A DNA stretch of 64,000 nucleotides from Pedobacter steynii (GTDB lineage Bacteria > Bacteroidota > Bacteroidia > Sphingobacteriales > Sphingobacteriaceae): the NCBI RefSeq assembly GCF_900103665.1, contig NZ_FNGY01000008.1, forward strand, positions 124,001-188,000, read 5' to 3'. Made by a program: the position numbers and the translations under genes. Below are positions 17,950 through 26,632 of this stretch, piece after piece. Numbering within the stretch: the first letter of the stretch is position 1; the number at the start of each line of letters is the position of its first letter. The notes beneath the pieces were generated by a model that did no database searches, was not told the origin of the DNA, and saw only the letters and a program-made list of their open reading frames with translations.

Positions 17950-19170
17950 CTATTCCTCGATAAAATTCAGGTCCCGTCCATAAGTTTCTTCCAGGTGATA
18001 AAGGGCGATGTACGCCATGCCCACCGTAATCACCGCCACACATAAGGCCGCATTTACAATCCCCATGCTGCCCGCCAGCCATTGAAACAGCATCGTCACC
18101 AGGATCAGTGAACCCCGCACCATATTTGGTGCAGTTGTCGTTACTGTAGCCCGCAGGTTGGTGCCGAATTGTTCAGCAGCCATGGTCACAAATACCACCC
18201 AATAGCCGGTAAAAATCCCTGTACATAAACAGAAAATATAGAAGTTTGTAGCCGTCCATCCGCTGCTGAACAGATACAGCAGCATGCTGCCAAATGTCAG
18301 CGTCAAAAATATAAACACGATTTTCTTACGGGTTTTAAAAACCTGACTCAGGGCGCCCGTCAGGAAATCTCCAAGCGAAATCCCGATATAAGCAAACATC
18401 ACCCCTTTCCCATTGTCAAAGATTTCTTTTGCATGTAAAGCCTTCCCAAATTCCGGAGCAATTCCGATCAGAATTCCTACCACAAACCAGACCGGCACGG
18501 CAATCAGGATACAATTCAGGTATTTAAACCCTCTCTTCCTCGTCAGCAGCATCATGAAATTACCTTTGGAAACTTCCTTTTTTGCCATGTTCTTAAACAT
18601 TCCGGATTCAAAAACACCGATCCTTAGCAATAAGAGCAATATGCCCAATCCTCCGCCAATAAAAAAGGCATTACGCCATTCAAAAAGATCACCGACAACA
18701 TAAGCGGCTACGGCGCCACTAAGGCCTACCCCGGCAACCAGCATCGTTCCATAACCACGTTTTTCTTTGCTCATGCTTTCAGATACCAGCGTGATACCCG
18801 CTCCCAATTCTCCTGCAAGCCCAATACCTGCGATAAACCGGAATGCCGCATACATGGGGATACTCGTTACAAAGCCATTCGCAATATTGGCGATAGAATA
18901 CATCAGGATAGAGCCAAAAAGCACAGATAAACGGCCTTTCTTATCGCCTAGAATTCCCCAGAAGAACCCACCGATCAGCAAACCAGCCATTTGCCAGTTC
19001 ATCAGGCTCAGTCCGGTTTCCGTGATTTTATCGGCAGGAACACCCAGTGCAGCCAGGCTTTTATTTTTTATAATCAGAAATAAGAGCAGGTCGTAGATGT
19101 CGACAAAATAACCGAGGGCTGCGACAAGCACCAGGAGGAATACGCTTTTGTTATTATTTTCAGTAGTCAT
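17950..19170 (-). CDS. MFS transporter of the metabolite:H+ symporter type
   Basis: The chosen ATG start (19170) gives about 406 residues; an upstream TTG would only add a short non-hydrophobic piece. About twelve membrane helices are evident. Cytoplasmic loops carry the MFS signature GILGDKKGRLSV between helices 2 and 3 and FRFIAGIGLAGELGAG after helix 4. These resemble sugar-acid, sialic-acid or organic-acid symporters (SHS/MHS-like). The central loop is basic. The substrate cannot be read from sequence, and no catabolic genes are adjacent. Confidence 0.82.
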   Translation of the reverse strand: MTTENNNKSVFLLVLVAALGYFVDIYDLLLFLIIKNKSLAALGVPADKITETGLSLMNWQMAGLLIGGFFWGILGDKKGRLSVLFGSILMYSIANIANGFVTSIPMYAAFRFIAGIGLAGELGAGITLVSESMSKEKRGYGTMLVAGVGLSGAVAAYVVGDLFEWRNAFFIGGGLGILLLLLRIGVFESGMFKNMAKKEVSKGNFMMLLTRKRGFKYLNCILIAVPVWFVVGILIGIAPEFGKALHAKEIFDNGKGVMFAYIGISLGDFLTGALSQVFKTRKKIVFIFLTLTFGSMLLYLFSSGWTATNFYIFCLCTGIFTGYWVVFVTMAAEQFGTNLRATVTTTAPNMVRGSLILVTMLFQWLAGSMGIVNAALCVAVITVGMAYIALYHLEETYGRDLNFIEE

Positions 19171-19241
19171 TGGAGGTTTGTTGGTGGACTGAAAGTACAA
19201 ACAAATTTAATTACCCGGGAAAAATATTCTGATTTAAATGC

Positions 19242-19273
19242 AGAATGGCCAGATCATCAGACCTGGCCATTCT
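19242..19273 (-). terminator. Hairpin after the small lipoprotein gene, probable terminator
   Basis: An 11-bp perfect inverted repeat (AGAATGGCCAG at 19242-19252, CTGGCCATTCT at 19263-19273) lies between the lipoprotein gene and the MFS gene. The minus-strand tail is only partly T-rich, so termination strength is uncertain. Confidence 0.55.
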
Positions 19274-19297
19274 TTCTAAAACCTGATTTTCAGTCAC

Positions 19298-19492
19298 TTA
19301 ATCCGGTTGCTGTTTTTTCATCGTATCCGGAGGCAGTGTTTTAGTCGTATCTTTCACCTTATTGGTGTCTATTGGTTTCATTGTGGTGTCGACTCTGGTG
19401 CTATCAGAAGCTCCTGAAACACTCTTCGTGGAGTTGCATGCTGCCGCGATCATAATTGACCCACAGGCAATGCTAAAAATTAACTTTTTCAT
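19298..19492 (-). CDS. Small lipoprotein, function unknown
   Basis: This 64-residue product has a lipoprotein signal with a clear lipobox (IAAAC, Cys19). A short hydrophilic tail rich in Thr, Lys, Asp and Ser follows, with repeated DTT/DTMK-like units. Such low-complexity tails suggest a disordered surface or periplasmic anchor. No family was recognised. It is followed by a hairpin and preceded by the 102-residue gene on the same strand. Confidence 0.7.
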   Translation of the reverse strand: MKKLIFSIACGSIMIAAACNSTKSVSGASDSTRVDTTMKPIDTNKVKDTTKTLPPDTMKKQQPD

Positions 19493-19549
19493 AGGATTTT
19501 CAATTGATTCTCCTATTCAAAACAAACAGCAGGCCTAAAAGTTTCCTGG

Positions 19550-19858
19550 TTAGTCGTGGTGCATCTTCAGTTTATCCAGCAGCTCAGGGGATACATTCTC
19601 CGCATAAGCCCCGTACGCATCAATCATCACCCCTTTCAGGTTGCCCACAGGCGAAGAGATCGCATAGATGACCGCACTGTCTGCCGGATCATTCATTCCC
19701 TCAAAACGATAGACCTCATCAATCTCAAACTCTTCCGGCATCAGCTGCATATCGATTGCCTTGCATTCGATATAATCAGGGCCTAAAGTGAAATCATATT
19801 CATAACCTCTTTTTTCGAGATCTGAAACGGCGGCAGTAACTGTGTCATATACATACAT
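19550..19858 (-). CDS. Small conserved Bacteroidota protein of unknown function
   Basis: This 102-residue acidic, soluble protein has the ordered motifs YDTVTAAVSDLEKRGY, EVYRFEGMNDPADSAVIYAI and GVMIDAYGAYAE. I recall this as a family widespread in Bacteroidota, often labelled phosphoribosylpyrophosphate synthetase. The length and lack of a PRPP-binding loop make that label unlikely. No signal or membrane segment is present. Its function is unknown. Confidence 0.7.
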   Translation of the reverse strand: MYVYDTVTAAVSDLEKRGYEYDFTLGPDYIECKAIDMQLMPEEFEIDEVYRFEGMNDPADSAVIYAISSPVGNLKGVMIDAYGAYAENVSPELLDKLKMHHD

Positions 19859-19938
19859 ATCCCTAATTTACTAAAAAATTACTTTACTAACCACATTAAA
19901 ATTTCATAGTTCAATAAACTTTCTGATATTTAAGCATC

Positions 19939-20424
19939 ATGGTTGTATCAGAAAAAACCCTTAAATGGGGCCTTTGTTTTTACCCTCCTTTGTTATTCCA
20001 GCGTATATGGGTGAAGAAATTCCATAAAGGTTTTCGGGGAGTGGATGTAAAGATCAATAAAAGCCTTTTCAATAAAAATTATAACGGATCCATCTTCGGA
20101 GGAACCATTTATGCCGCTACAGATCCTTTTTATGCCCTGCTGTTTGATCAGTTGCTTCAGAGGGCAGGATTTAAAGTCAGGGTTTGGTTAAAAAGTGCTT
20201 CTATTCAATACCTTAAACCGGGACGGGGAGATTTATTTTTTACCATCACCGTTAGCGATGATATGTTGAATGAGGCTATTGAAGCGTTAAATACTGCTGG
20301 TAAATTTGTAAAAGCTTACCCGATGGAGATCACCAATGCGCAGGGCGAGCTTTGCGCAACAGTCATGAATGAAGTGTACGTCCGAAACCTGTATCAGGGG
20401 GAAGAACCACGCATTGCTTATTAA
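19939..20424 (+). CDS. DUF4442 hotdog-fold protein (thioesterase-like)
   Basis: This 161-residue protein fits the DUF4442 branch of the hotdog fold, related to acyl-CoA thioesterases. The sequence has FGGTIYAATDPFYALLFDQL followed by KSASIQYLKPGRGDLFF, the usual order of the central helix and strand. No signal peptide is seen, so it is probably cytoplasmic. Acyl-thioester hydrolysis is inferred from the fold only. The AlbA_2 gene follows after 24 bp and is probably co-transcribed. Confidence 0.75.
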   Translation: MVVSEKTLKWGLCFYPPLLFQRIWVKKFHKGFRGVDVKINKSLFNKNYNGSIFGGTIYAATDPFYALLFDQLLQRAGFKVRVWLKSASIQYLKPGRGDLFFTITVSDDMLNEAIEALNTAGKFVKAYPMEITNAQGELCATVMNEVYVRNLYQGEEPRIAY

Positions 20425-20448
20425 ATTGTATGTTTAAGTCACAGTCCA

Positions 20449-21075
20449 ATGAATATCAAGAAACTCATCCTGCAAGGCGAAGGAACTACCCTGGATTTCA
20501 AGAAAACCATTAACAGCAATGAAAAAATTGCCAAAAGCCTTGTTGCTTTTGCCAACAATAAAGGCGGGCAATTGCTCATTGGCGTTGCCGACGACGGCAG
20601 TATCAAGGGGGTGAAATCCGAAGATGAAGAGCGGTATATGATCACCAAATCTGCGCATCAGTTTTGCCGGCCGGCGATAGAACCCGAGTTCGAGGAGATT
20701 TACGTAGACGATAAACTCGTACTCGTCGTAACCATCCATCCAAGCGATACCAAACCGCATTATGCTTTAGATGAAAACAAAAAATGGTGGGTTTATTTCA
20801 GGGTCCAGGACAAGAGCCTGCTCGCCAGTAAGATCATTGTAGATGTGATCAAAAAGAGCGGAGATCCCAACGGACAGCTGATCAGTTATAGGGAGGATGA
20901 AAAAAAACTCTTCGAATACCTTGGTCAGCAAGGCCGCATTACCCTGAAGGAGTTCAGTAAGATTACCAGAAGTTCCTATAAGAAAGCGCAGAAGGTATTG
21001 GTTAGCCTGATCATTAGTGGTCTGATCCAGCCTCATTCTTCGGAAAAAGAAGAATATTTCACGTCAATACAATAA
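20449..21075 (+). CDS. AlbA_2-domain protein with C-terminal winged helix
   Basis: This 208-residue protein starts with an AlbA_2 (Schlafen-like) domain at about 1-130. Diagnostic stretches are EGTTLDFKKTI, KSLVAFANNKGGQLLIGVAD and FRVQDKSLLAS. The last 65 residues predict a winged-helix DNA-binding domain (LFEYLGQQGRITLKEFSKIT). The family is linked to transcription regulation and nucleic-acid binding, but no specific role is known here. It lacks the long ATPase-like C-terminus of bigger family members. It could regulate the adjacent MATE exporter; that is inference from position only. Confidence 0.8.
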   Translation: MNIKKLILQGEGTTLDFKKTINSNEKIAKSLVAFANNKGGQLLIGVADDGSIKGVKSEDEERYMITKSAHQFCRPAIEPEFEEIYVDDKLVLVVTIHPSDTKPHYALDENKKWWVYFRVQDKSLLASKIIVDVIKKSGDPNGQLISYREDEKKLFEYLGQQGRITLKEFSKITRSSYKKAQKVLVSLIISGLIQPHSSEKEEYFTSIQ

Positions 21076-21110
21076 CAACTGGATGTAAAATTATTTTACA
21101 TCATCTAGAA

Positions 21111-22505
21111 ATGAAGCCGGAATTGCCGACTTTTGCAAAAATGCTTAGTAAAATTTATTCAAAATATAAACCTTATTATTCAGACAACTTACGTCTGGCT
21201 ATGCCTATTGTGGTTTCACAGTTGGGGCATACACTAGTCCATTTAGCTGACAGTGTAATTGTTGGGCACTTTGCCGGAACGATACAACTCGCAGCAGTAT
21301 CACTTGTAAACAGCCTTTTCATGCTCATCCTCGTGATAGGAATGGGAATCTCTTACGGGTTAACGCCATTAATGGCTCAGGAAAACGGAAGGAAAAATTA
21401 CGAAGAATGCGGTAAGCTCCTGTCGAATAGTCTGATCATCAACTTCATCACCTCTCTATTGCTCTATGGGTTCGTCCATCTGGGCACATTGCTGGTCATT
21501 GACCACATCGGACAATCGCCTGAAGTGGTTGCCTATGCAAAACCATATCTGGGTTACCTTGCCATCTCCATTATCCCGCTGATGATTTTCCAGACTTTCA
21601 AGCAGTTTGCCGAAGGATTGGGGTTCACCAAACAGGCCATGTTTGTTTCTATCTGGGGAAACCTGCTGAACATCATTCTGGGAATCATTTTCGTGAAAGG
21701 AATGTTTGGAATCGCGCCTATGGGTGTTAAAGGAGTTGGTTTAAGTACACTGATCGATCGTTGTCTGATGGCAATCGTTATGTCCATTTATGTGATGAGG
21801 TCTCAATATTTCAAAGCCTATATCAAAAGCTTTAAGCTGACTTTCTTTGATAAAGTAAGGGCCCTTAAAATTGTTAAAATCGGTGCACCTGTGGCCCTGC
21901 AATACTCCTTTGAGATCAGTGCTTTCAGTGGTGCTGCTATTCTGATCGGAACGATTGGTGCGGTAGAACAAGCTGCGCACCAGGTTGCGATTAACCTCGC
22001 TTCCGTTACCTATATGATGGCGAGTGGAATTGCGTCTGCAGCCACCATAAAAACAGGAAACAATTTTGGAAAGAAAAACTTCAATGACCTCAGACAATCC
22101 GCAATTGCGAGTTATCATGTGATCATTCTCTTTATGAGCATAACCGCGATGTTATTTATTGTGGCCAATAACCTTCTTCCTTACATTTATACAGAAGATC
22201 GTGCGGTGATCAATATTGCTGCGCAGTTATTGATTATCGCCGGGTTCTTTCAATTATTTGATGGAACTCAGGTGGTCGGATTGGGCATATTAAGGGGAAT
22301 TGGCGATGTGAATGTACCGACCTTCATCACCTTTGTTGCTTACTGGGTGATTGGAATTCCATTGGGATACTTATTGGGTATTAAGCTTGATTTAGGGGTA
22401 AATGGAATTTGGTATGGCCTTACTTTCGGCCTGCTGACGGCTTCTATCCTATTGTTTTTCAGATTTCAAAACAAAACCCGGCTGCTGATTTCAAAAGCAG
22501 CATAA
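21111..22505 (+). CDS. MATE-family multidrug/Na+ exporter (NorM-like)
   Basis: This 464-residue membrane protein has about twelve helices and the two-lobed MATE pattern. Helix 1 reads AMPIVVSQLGHTLVHLADSVIVG and the second half has GAPVALQYSFEISAFS. The helix 7-8 region contains AAHQVAINLASVTYM, typical of the NorM branch. It likely exports cationic drugs or toxic metabolites in exchange for Na+ or H+. An internal Met at codon 11 is an alternative start. A convergent terminator follows the stop. Confidence 0.9.
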   Translation: MKPELPTFAKMLSKIYSKYKPYYSDNLRLAMPIVVSQLGHTLVHLADSVIVGHFAGTIQLAAVSLVNSLFMLILVIGMGISYGLTPLMAQENGRKNYEECGKLLSNSLIINFITSLLLYGFVHLGTLLVIDHIGQSPEVVAYAKPYLGYLAISIIPLMIFQTFKQFAEGLGFTKQAMFVSIWGNLLNIILGIIFVKGMFGIAPMGVKGVGLSTLIDRCLMAIVMSIYVMRSQYFKAYIKSFKLTFFDKVRALKIVKIGAPVALQYSFEISAFSGAAILIGTIGAVEQAAHQVAINLASVTYMMASGIASAATIKTGNNFGKKNFNDLRQSAIASYHVIILFMSITAMLFIVANNLLPYIYTEDRAVINIAAQLLIIAGFFQLFDGTQVVGLGILRGIGDVNVPTFITFVAYWVIGIPLGYLLGIKLDLGVNGIWYGLTFGLLTASILLFFRFQNKTRLLISKAA

Positions 22506-22514
22506 TTAGAAATG

Positions 22515-22577
22515 AAAGGCGTGGTAAATGAAGTGCCCCCCAAAGATTGGATATTTCATTTACCAGGCCTTTTTCTT
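22515..22577. terminator. Convergent terminator overlapping the 3' end of the 22560 gene
   Basis: Arms 22515-22532 and 22555-22572 pair over 18 bp with one mismatch and are followed on the plus strand by a T-run. The right arm includes the stop codon of the minus-strand gene. It serves the MATE gene and possibly both sides. Confidence 0.8.
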
Positions 22578-23534
22578 AATCGGTTTTTTAGCCGTTTTCT
22601 TTTTCGGAGTAGTAGTTCTTGGAGGAGCAGGTATGATTTCTGTCGCCACAGCATTAGTCTCAACCTGATCTATACCTGGATCTCCTTCTTCATCTTCTCT
22701 TTTGAAATAAGCCTCATGATCCGGAATCTGTAACTTTGATTTAAAGTTTTCGGTCGATTTCAACTGTTTATAGATATGTCTGTTCCCTGTGGTATCAGGT
22801 AAGGACAGGGAATCAGGAACCCCTGCATTTAAAAAATAGCTGTCAAATTTAGTCAGATCGATCTCTTTGGACAACTCCTTTTTTACTGCAAAATAGCTTT
22901 CTTGCCCACCTTCTTCCGCTAAAAACAGACTGTCGTTTTTTAAGACTGCCTGAAGGTTAACCGGAGGTACCTCTGCCTGAGGATTATAATACAGGATAAA
23001 ATCGTTCCAGTTGGCGGAGGGTACGAATGTGTACACCACATTGTTGTCTTCTTCCGAGGGGCCATAAAAGCCTTTAGAAAGGAAGAATTTATTTACCGGC
23101 CTGGAAGTCACATTTAAGGAATTGCTCCGGCTAAAAGTCGACTGATCCCGCAGGTGTAAAAGCTGGAAATTGTTTGCCTCAAAAACATCGTCAAAACTAA
23201 CTGCAACGGAAGTATTCTCTGCATAACCTTTAAACGTAAACAGTTTCCCTTTTTCAGCTTTGCTGTTGTGTCTGCCAAAGACGAGAAAGGGATCAGCCGC
23301 TGCTTTTTCTTCTTTTAAGCTCAGCTTCCCTCCTGCTTCTGTCCATTTTCCAACAATTATCCGGTCTACAGATCCGTAGCTCAGGGAAAATAAAAACCGA
23401 CCGTCCGGCAGAATCATGATTTCCTGGGCAATTTCCATTTTCGATCCATTATAACGGCCAGGAAATACACTTTTTTGTGCATGTACGGCCAGATTTAACA
23501 GGAGCATCCCTGCCCATAAGCTGATTTTTTTCAT
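22560..23534 (-). CDS. Secreted protein of unknown function with a basic C-terminal tail
   Basis: This 324-residue protein has a signal peptide cleaved near VHAQ. The mature part is predicted beta-rich, with motifs such as VFPGRYNG, ILPDGRFLFSLSYGS and GKWTEAGGKLSL that suggest a small lipocalin-like sheet near the N-terminus. The last 15 residues are strongly basic (PKKKTAKKPIKKKAW). Its start overlaps the stop of the upstream chorismate mutase gene by 4 bp, so translation is probably coupled. No family was identified. Confidence 0.7.
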   Translation of the reverse strand: MKKISLWAGMLLLNLAVHAQKSVFPGRYNGSKMEIAQEIMILPDGRFLFSLSYGSVDRIIVGKWTEAGGKLSLKEEKAAADPFLVFGRHNSKAEKGKLFTFKGYAENTSVAVSFDDVFEANNFQLLHLRDQSTFSRSNSLNVTSRPVNKFFLSKGFYGPSEEDNNVVYTFVPSANWNDFILYYNPQAEVPPVNLQAVLKNDSLFLAEEGGQESYFAVKKELSKEIDLTKFDSYFLNAGVPDSLSLPDTTGNRHIYKQLKSTENFKSKLQIPDHEAYFKREDEEGDPGIDQVETNAVATEIIPAPPRTTTPKKKTAKKPIKKKAW

Positions 23535-23893
23535 TGCGTTTCCTCTTCTTTTATGGCACGTTCTATTCTTAAACTCTCTTCATGAATGGCATTCATCACT
23601 TTGGTCATCAGTTTTGCAGAAAGGCCTTCCTGTGCTCCCATTTTGATGTTCTTTTTCAGGATTTGCCTGAACCGCCCCTTCTGAAGTGCGGGAATGTTAT
23701 TTTTTGCCTTATAAATGCCCACCTCTTTTACCACCCGCTCCCGCTCTCCTAAAATCTCTATCAATTTCTGATCCAGAGAATCGATTTTTTTTCGGTGGAA
23801 GGTTAAGGTCGTATCGTTGCTTTGCGCATGGCAGATTCCGGAAAACAGCAGGCAGGTCAGTAAGGTAAGACCGCTTAAACAAAATGATTTCAT
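23531..23893 (-). CDS. Exported chorismate mutase, AroQ type
   Basis: This 120-residue protein has a signal peptide (cleaved near CHAQ) followed by a three-helix AroQ chorismate mutase domain. Helix 1 has the typical KIDSLDQKLIEILGERERVV order and the short loop YKAKNNIPALQKGRF carries the conserved Lys and Arg. The enzyme rearranges chorismate to prephenate. Secreted versions exist in some bacteria, but a role outside the cytoplasm is not understood. It overlaps the next gene by 4 bp. A weaker reading is that the domain binds something other than chorismate. Confidence 0.8.
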   Translation of the reverse strand: MKSFCLSGLTLLTCLLFSGICHAQSNDTTLTFHRKKIDSLDQKLIEILGERERVVKEVGIYKAKNNIPALQKGRFRQILKKNIKMGAQEGLSAKLMTKVMNAIHEESLRIERAIKEEETQ

Positions 23894-23965
23894 ATAAAAA
23901 ACAGGTCGATTAAAAAGCCCTAATTAAGGGACAATTGGATCAATTTCAAAGAAAAGCGGCAGAAT

Positions 23966-23995
23966 CTTTCTAAATAATTTTGTTTATTCAGAAAG
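23966..23995. promoter_or_regulatory. Inverted repeat in the divergent promoter region of the chorismate mutase and TauE genes
   Basis: Twelve-base arms CTTTCTAAATAA (23966-23977) and TTATTCAGAAAG (23984-23995) pair with one mismatch. They lie between the divergent start codons at 23893 and 24116. This could be a regulator site or a hairpin; nothing more specific can be said. Confidence 0.35.
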
Positions 23996-24115
23996 TTAAT
24001 ATAATATTGCCTACTAATTCTATAGACATTTTACATGACCTGAGATACAAACTTAAATGTCGCCATTACCCTTGATAGATGACCAACTAAATAAATTTTC
24101 AATAGAACAACAATA

Positions 24116-25057
24116 ATGAGTTTACAAGACAACGATATTGGCATGGCCCTACAGCACAGCAGGTCTCAGGAAAAAAAGTGGAAGCGCATTGCTTACCTGT
24201 GCCTTTTCCTTCTTGCGGCTTTGTTTATCGGATTTGCCATTGGTTCCTTCCTTAGTTATGAAACCGTCCTCACTTTCGGAAAAGAGCTATATGGACAGAT
24301 GGATGAAAAATTCCTTTGGATGCTTGTGGTGGGGTTTCTTGCCCAAATGGTGGATGGCGCCCTTGGGATGGGGTATGGTGTCGTTTCTACGACTTTATTG
24401 TTATCCGGTGGGTTAAATCCCGCGGTCATCTCTGGCAGTATCCATACCGCCGAAATGTTTTCCAGTGGCGCATCTGGTTTCAGTCACTATCGCTTTGGTA
24501 ATGTGAATAAAAAGTTATTCAAGACTTTGCTGATTCCCGGGGTATTGGGTGCGATTGCAGGAGCAATATTGCTGGGTTACGCCGGAGAAGCTTTTTCTCA
24601 GTACATCAGACCGGTAATCTCTATATATACCCTTGCGCTGGGCATTAGAATTCTAAGCAATGCTTTTAAAGAAAAACCAAAGCCTCAGAAAGTAAAGCGC
24701 GCAGGCTGGCTTGCTGGTGCAGGAGGTTTTTTAGATTCTTTTGGTGGTGGCGGCTGGGGTCCCTTAGTAACCTCGACCCTGATTTCAAAAGGACGGACAC
24801 CAAAGTATGTGATTGGCTCGGTTAGTTTAACGGAATTTTTTGTGACGATGGCAAGTGCGATTACCTTTTTCTTTATTCTCGGCGTCAGTCACTGGCAGTC
24901 TATATTGGGCTTAATTATTGGCGGTGTTGCTGCGGCACCTCTCGCTGCCCGCCTGGTTGGAAAGCTTCCGATTAAGAAAATGTTTATTGGTGTTGCCGTA
25001 ATAGTCATTCTGTCCAGCCTGAGAATTATCTGGAATTCCATAGATAAGTTAATTTAA
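24116..25057 (+). CDS. TauE/SafE-family sulfite/organosulfonate exporter-like permease
   Basis: This 313-residue inner-membrane protein has about eight helices and the two-fold TauE/SafE pattern. The first repeat has VGFLAQMVDGALGMGYGVVS and the second GGFLDSFGGGGWGPLVTSTL, the characteristic Gly-rich membrane loops. Members transport sulfite, sulfoacetate or related anions. No sulfur genes are adjacent, so the substrate is unknown. It stands alone on the plus strand with a 222-bp divergent promoter region. Confidence 0.85.
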   Translation: MSLQDNDIGMALQHSRSQEKKWKRIAYLCLFLLAALFIGFAIGSFLSYETVLTFGKELYGQMDEKFLWMLVVGFLAQMVDGALGMGYGVVSTTLLLSGGLNPAVISGSIHTAEMFSSGASGFSHYRFGNVNKKLFKTLLIPGVLGAIAGAILLGYAGEAFSQYIRPVISIYTLALGIRILSNAFKEKPKPQKVKRAGWLAGAGGFLDSFGGGGWGPLVTSTLISKGRTPKYVIGSVSLTEFFVTMASAITFFFILGVSHWQSILGLIIGGVAAAPLAARLVGKLPIKKMFIGVAVIVILSSLRIIWNSIDKLI

Positions 25058-25208
25058 AAAGTCATTCATTTTATTTATCATTAAATATTTCTATATAAAA
25101 TAGCAGATGGTGTCGTTCCTGAAACACGGAAATAAAACCGGTGAATAACTCATTTTCAAAAGATTAGCTATTTGTCAAATAAAAGAATAAATTTGCTAGC
25201 AGTATCCA

Positions 25209-26621
25209 ATGGCAAAGACTCTCCTCCCCTTTTTTCACAGTTTTAAAACACCGGCTCTTGATCAGATGATCATTGAAGACGAGGTTCGAACGGCTAATCT
25301 CGGCAGGGGGATTTTAATTACCGGATTATTCATTCCTATTGCCATTATCATTCATTTATATTTCAGTTACGGTAATTTCAGTGTTAGGCCGGTCTCAACG
25401 GGCCCGATCAATGGCTTTTTTATCGTCAACATTTATATGGGACTGGCTTGTCTGGCGTTATTCCTTACCGGGATATGGTTAAAACATACCAAAAAAGAAC
25501 ATCAGCTTTTAACGATTCTGTATCCTCACCTTGTGTTTTTTATTTTTGCCAGTGGTGGCGCACTTTGTGCAGTTTATGACCAGGCAATGGACAAGACCAT
25601 CATTACCTTTTTACTCGCCTGCCTTTTAAACGCATCCACTTTATTGATCCGTCCGGCGTACCTCTTCTTTTACCTGCTGGGCATTTATATTTTTCTTTGT
25701 TATGGTGTATATCTAACTCAGCCAGATCAGAATGAAGTGTTGCTGACTGCAATAGATGGACTTTGTGTGATTGCAGTAGCTTATGCCATCGCCTATATTT
25801 TCTGGAACAATAGCATAACCCGTTTCAAGCAAGACCGCCTGATTAAATCCCAAAAACTGGTATTGGCACATCAATATGAAAAGCTATCTCAGTCAAATGT
25901 GAAACTGGAAGAGTCGAATGCAAGTAAAGATCAATTCTTTTCGATCCTTGCGCATGACCTCCGGGGTCCTCTTAATTCTGCCATCGCATTGACGAAATTC
26001 CTGGAAGAAGGCCTGTTTGAAGAGGATCTGGAGGAGCGTCAACAGATGTACTCTTTGTTGCAGAATAGCCTGAACAACAGTTCGAAACTACTTGAAAACG
26101 TGCTGTTATGGTCCACCAATCAGGCAGGTGTACTGAATTTTAAGCCCATGGTACTCAATATACACGATACGGTACAATCAAGTGTCGATGTGTTGAAAAT
26201 TGTTGCAGCCCATAAACATATCGAAATCATCAATCTTATTCCGCAACACCTGACCATATCTGCCGATGCTGATATGATCCATACGGTATTTAGGAACCTT
26301 TTATCCAATGCGATTAAGTTTACTCCTAATTTTGGAAGCGTAGAAGTTCATTCAGAGCTTCTTGTCAACGAACAAAATGGTCAGGAATCTGTCCGGGTTT
26401 CGGTGATAGATTATGGCGTTGGGATGAGTCATAAGACACTGACTAATCTTTTTCGCATTGAAAAAAAGATGATCGGTTTGGGAACAAACAATGAAACGGG
26501 TACAGGTTTAGGTCTCGTTTTATGCAAAGATTTCATTGAAAAGCACGAAGGAAGCATTATTGTTGAAAGTAAGGAGAATGAAGGAAGTAAATTTATTATA
26601 ACTTTACCCGGCCGAAACTAA
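25209..26621 (+). CDS. Membrane sensor histidine kinase
   Basis: This 470-residue kinase has about six N-terminal membrane helices (about 35-200), a short coiled region, a HisKA domain with the phospho-acceptor His249 (ILAHDLRGPLNS), and a HATPase domain with the N-box NLLSNAIKFTPN and the glycine box GTGLGLVLCKDF. It should sense a signal in or near the membrane. No response regulator lies alongside, so its partner is elsewhere. It ends 11 bp before the LytS-type kinase gene, so the three kinase-like genes are likely one transcript. Confidence 0.88.
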   Translation: MAKTLLPFFHSFKTPALDQMIIEDEVRTANLGRGILITGLFIPIAIIIHLYFSYGNFSVRPVSTGPINGFFIVNIYMGLACLALFLTGIWLKHTKKEHQLLTILYPHLVFFIFASGGALCAVYDQAMDKTIITFLLACLLNASTLLIRPAYLFFYLLGIYIFLCYGVYLTQPDQNEVLLTAIDGLCVIAVAYAIAYIFWNNSITRFKQDRLIKSQKLVLAHQYEKLSQSNVKLEESNASKDQFFSILAHDLRGPLNSAIALTKFLEEGLFEEDLEERQQMYSLLQNSLNNSSKLLENVLLWSTNQAGVLNFKPMVLNIHDTVQSSVDVLKIVAAHKHIEIINLIPQHLTISADADMIHTVFRNLLSNAIKFTPNFGSVEVHSELLVNEQNGQESVRVSVIDYGVGMSHKTLTNLFRIEKKMIGLGTNNETGTGLGLVLCKDFIEKHEGSIIVESKENEGSKFIITLPGRN

Positions 26622-26632
26622 CCCGACACCAG

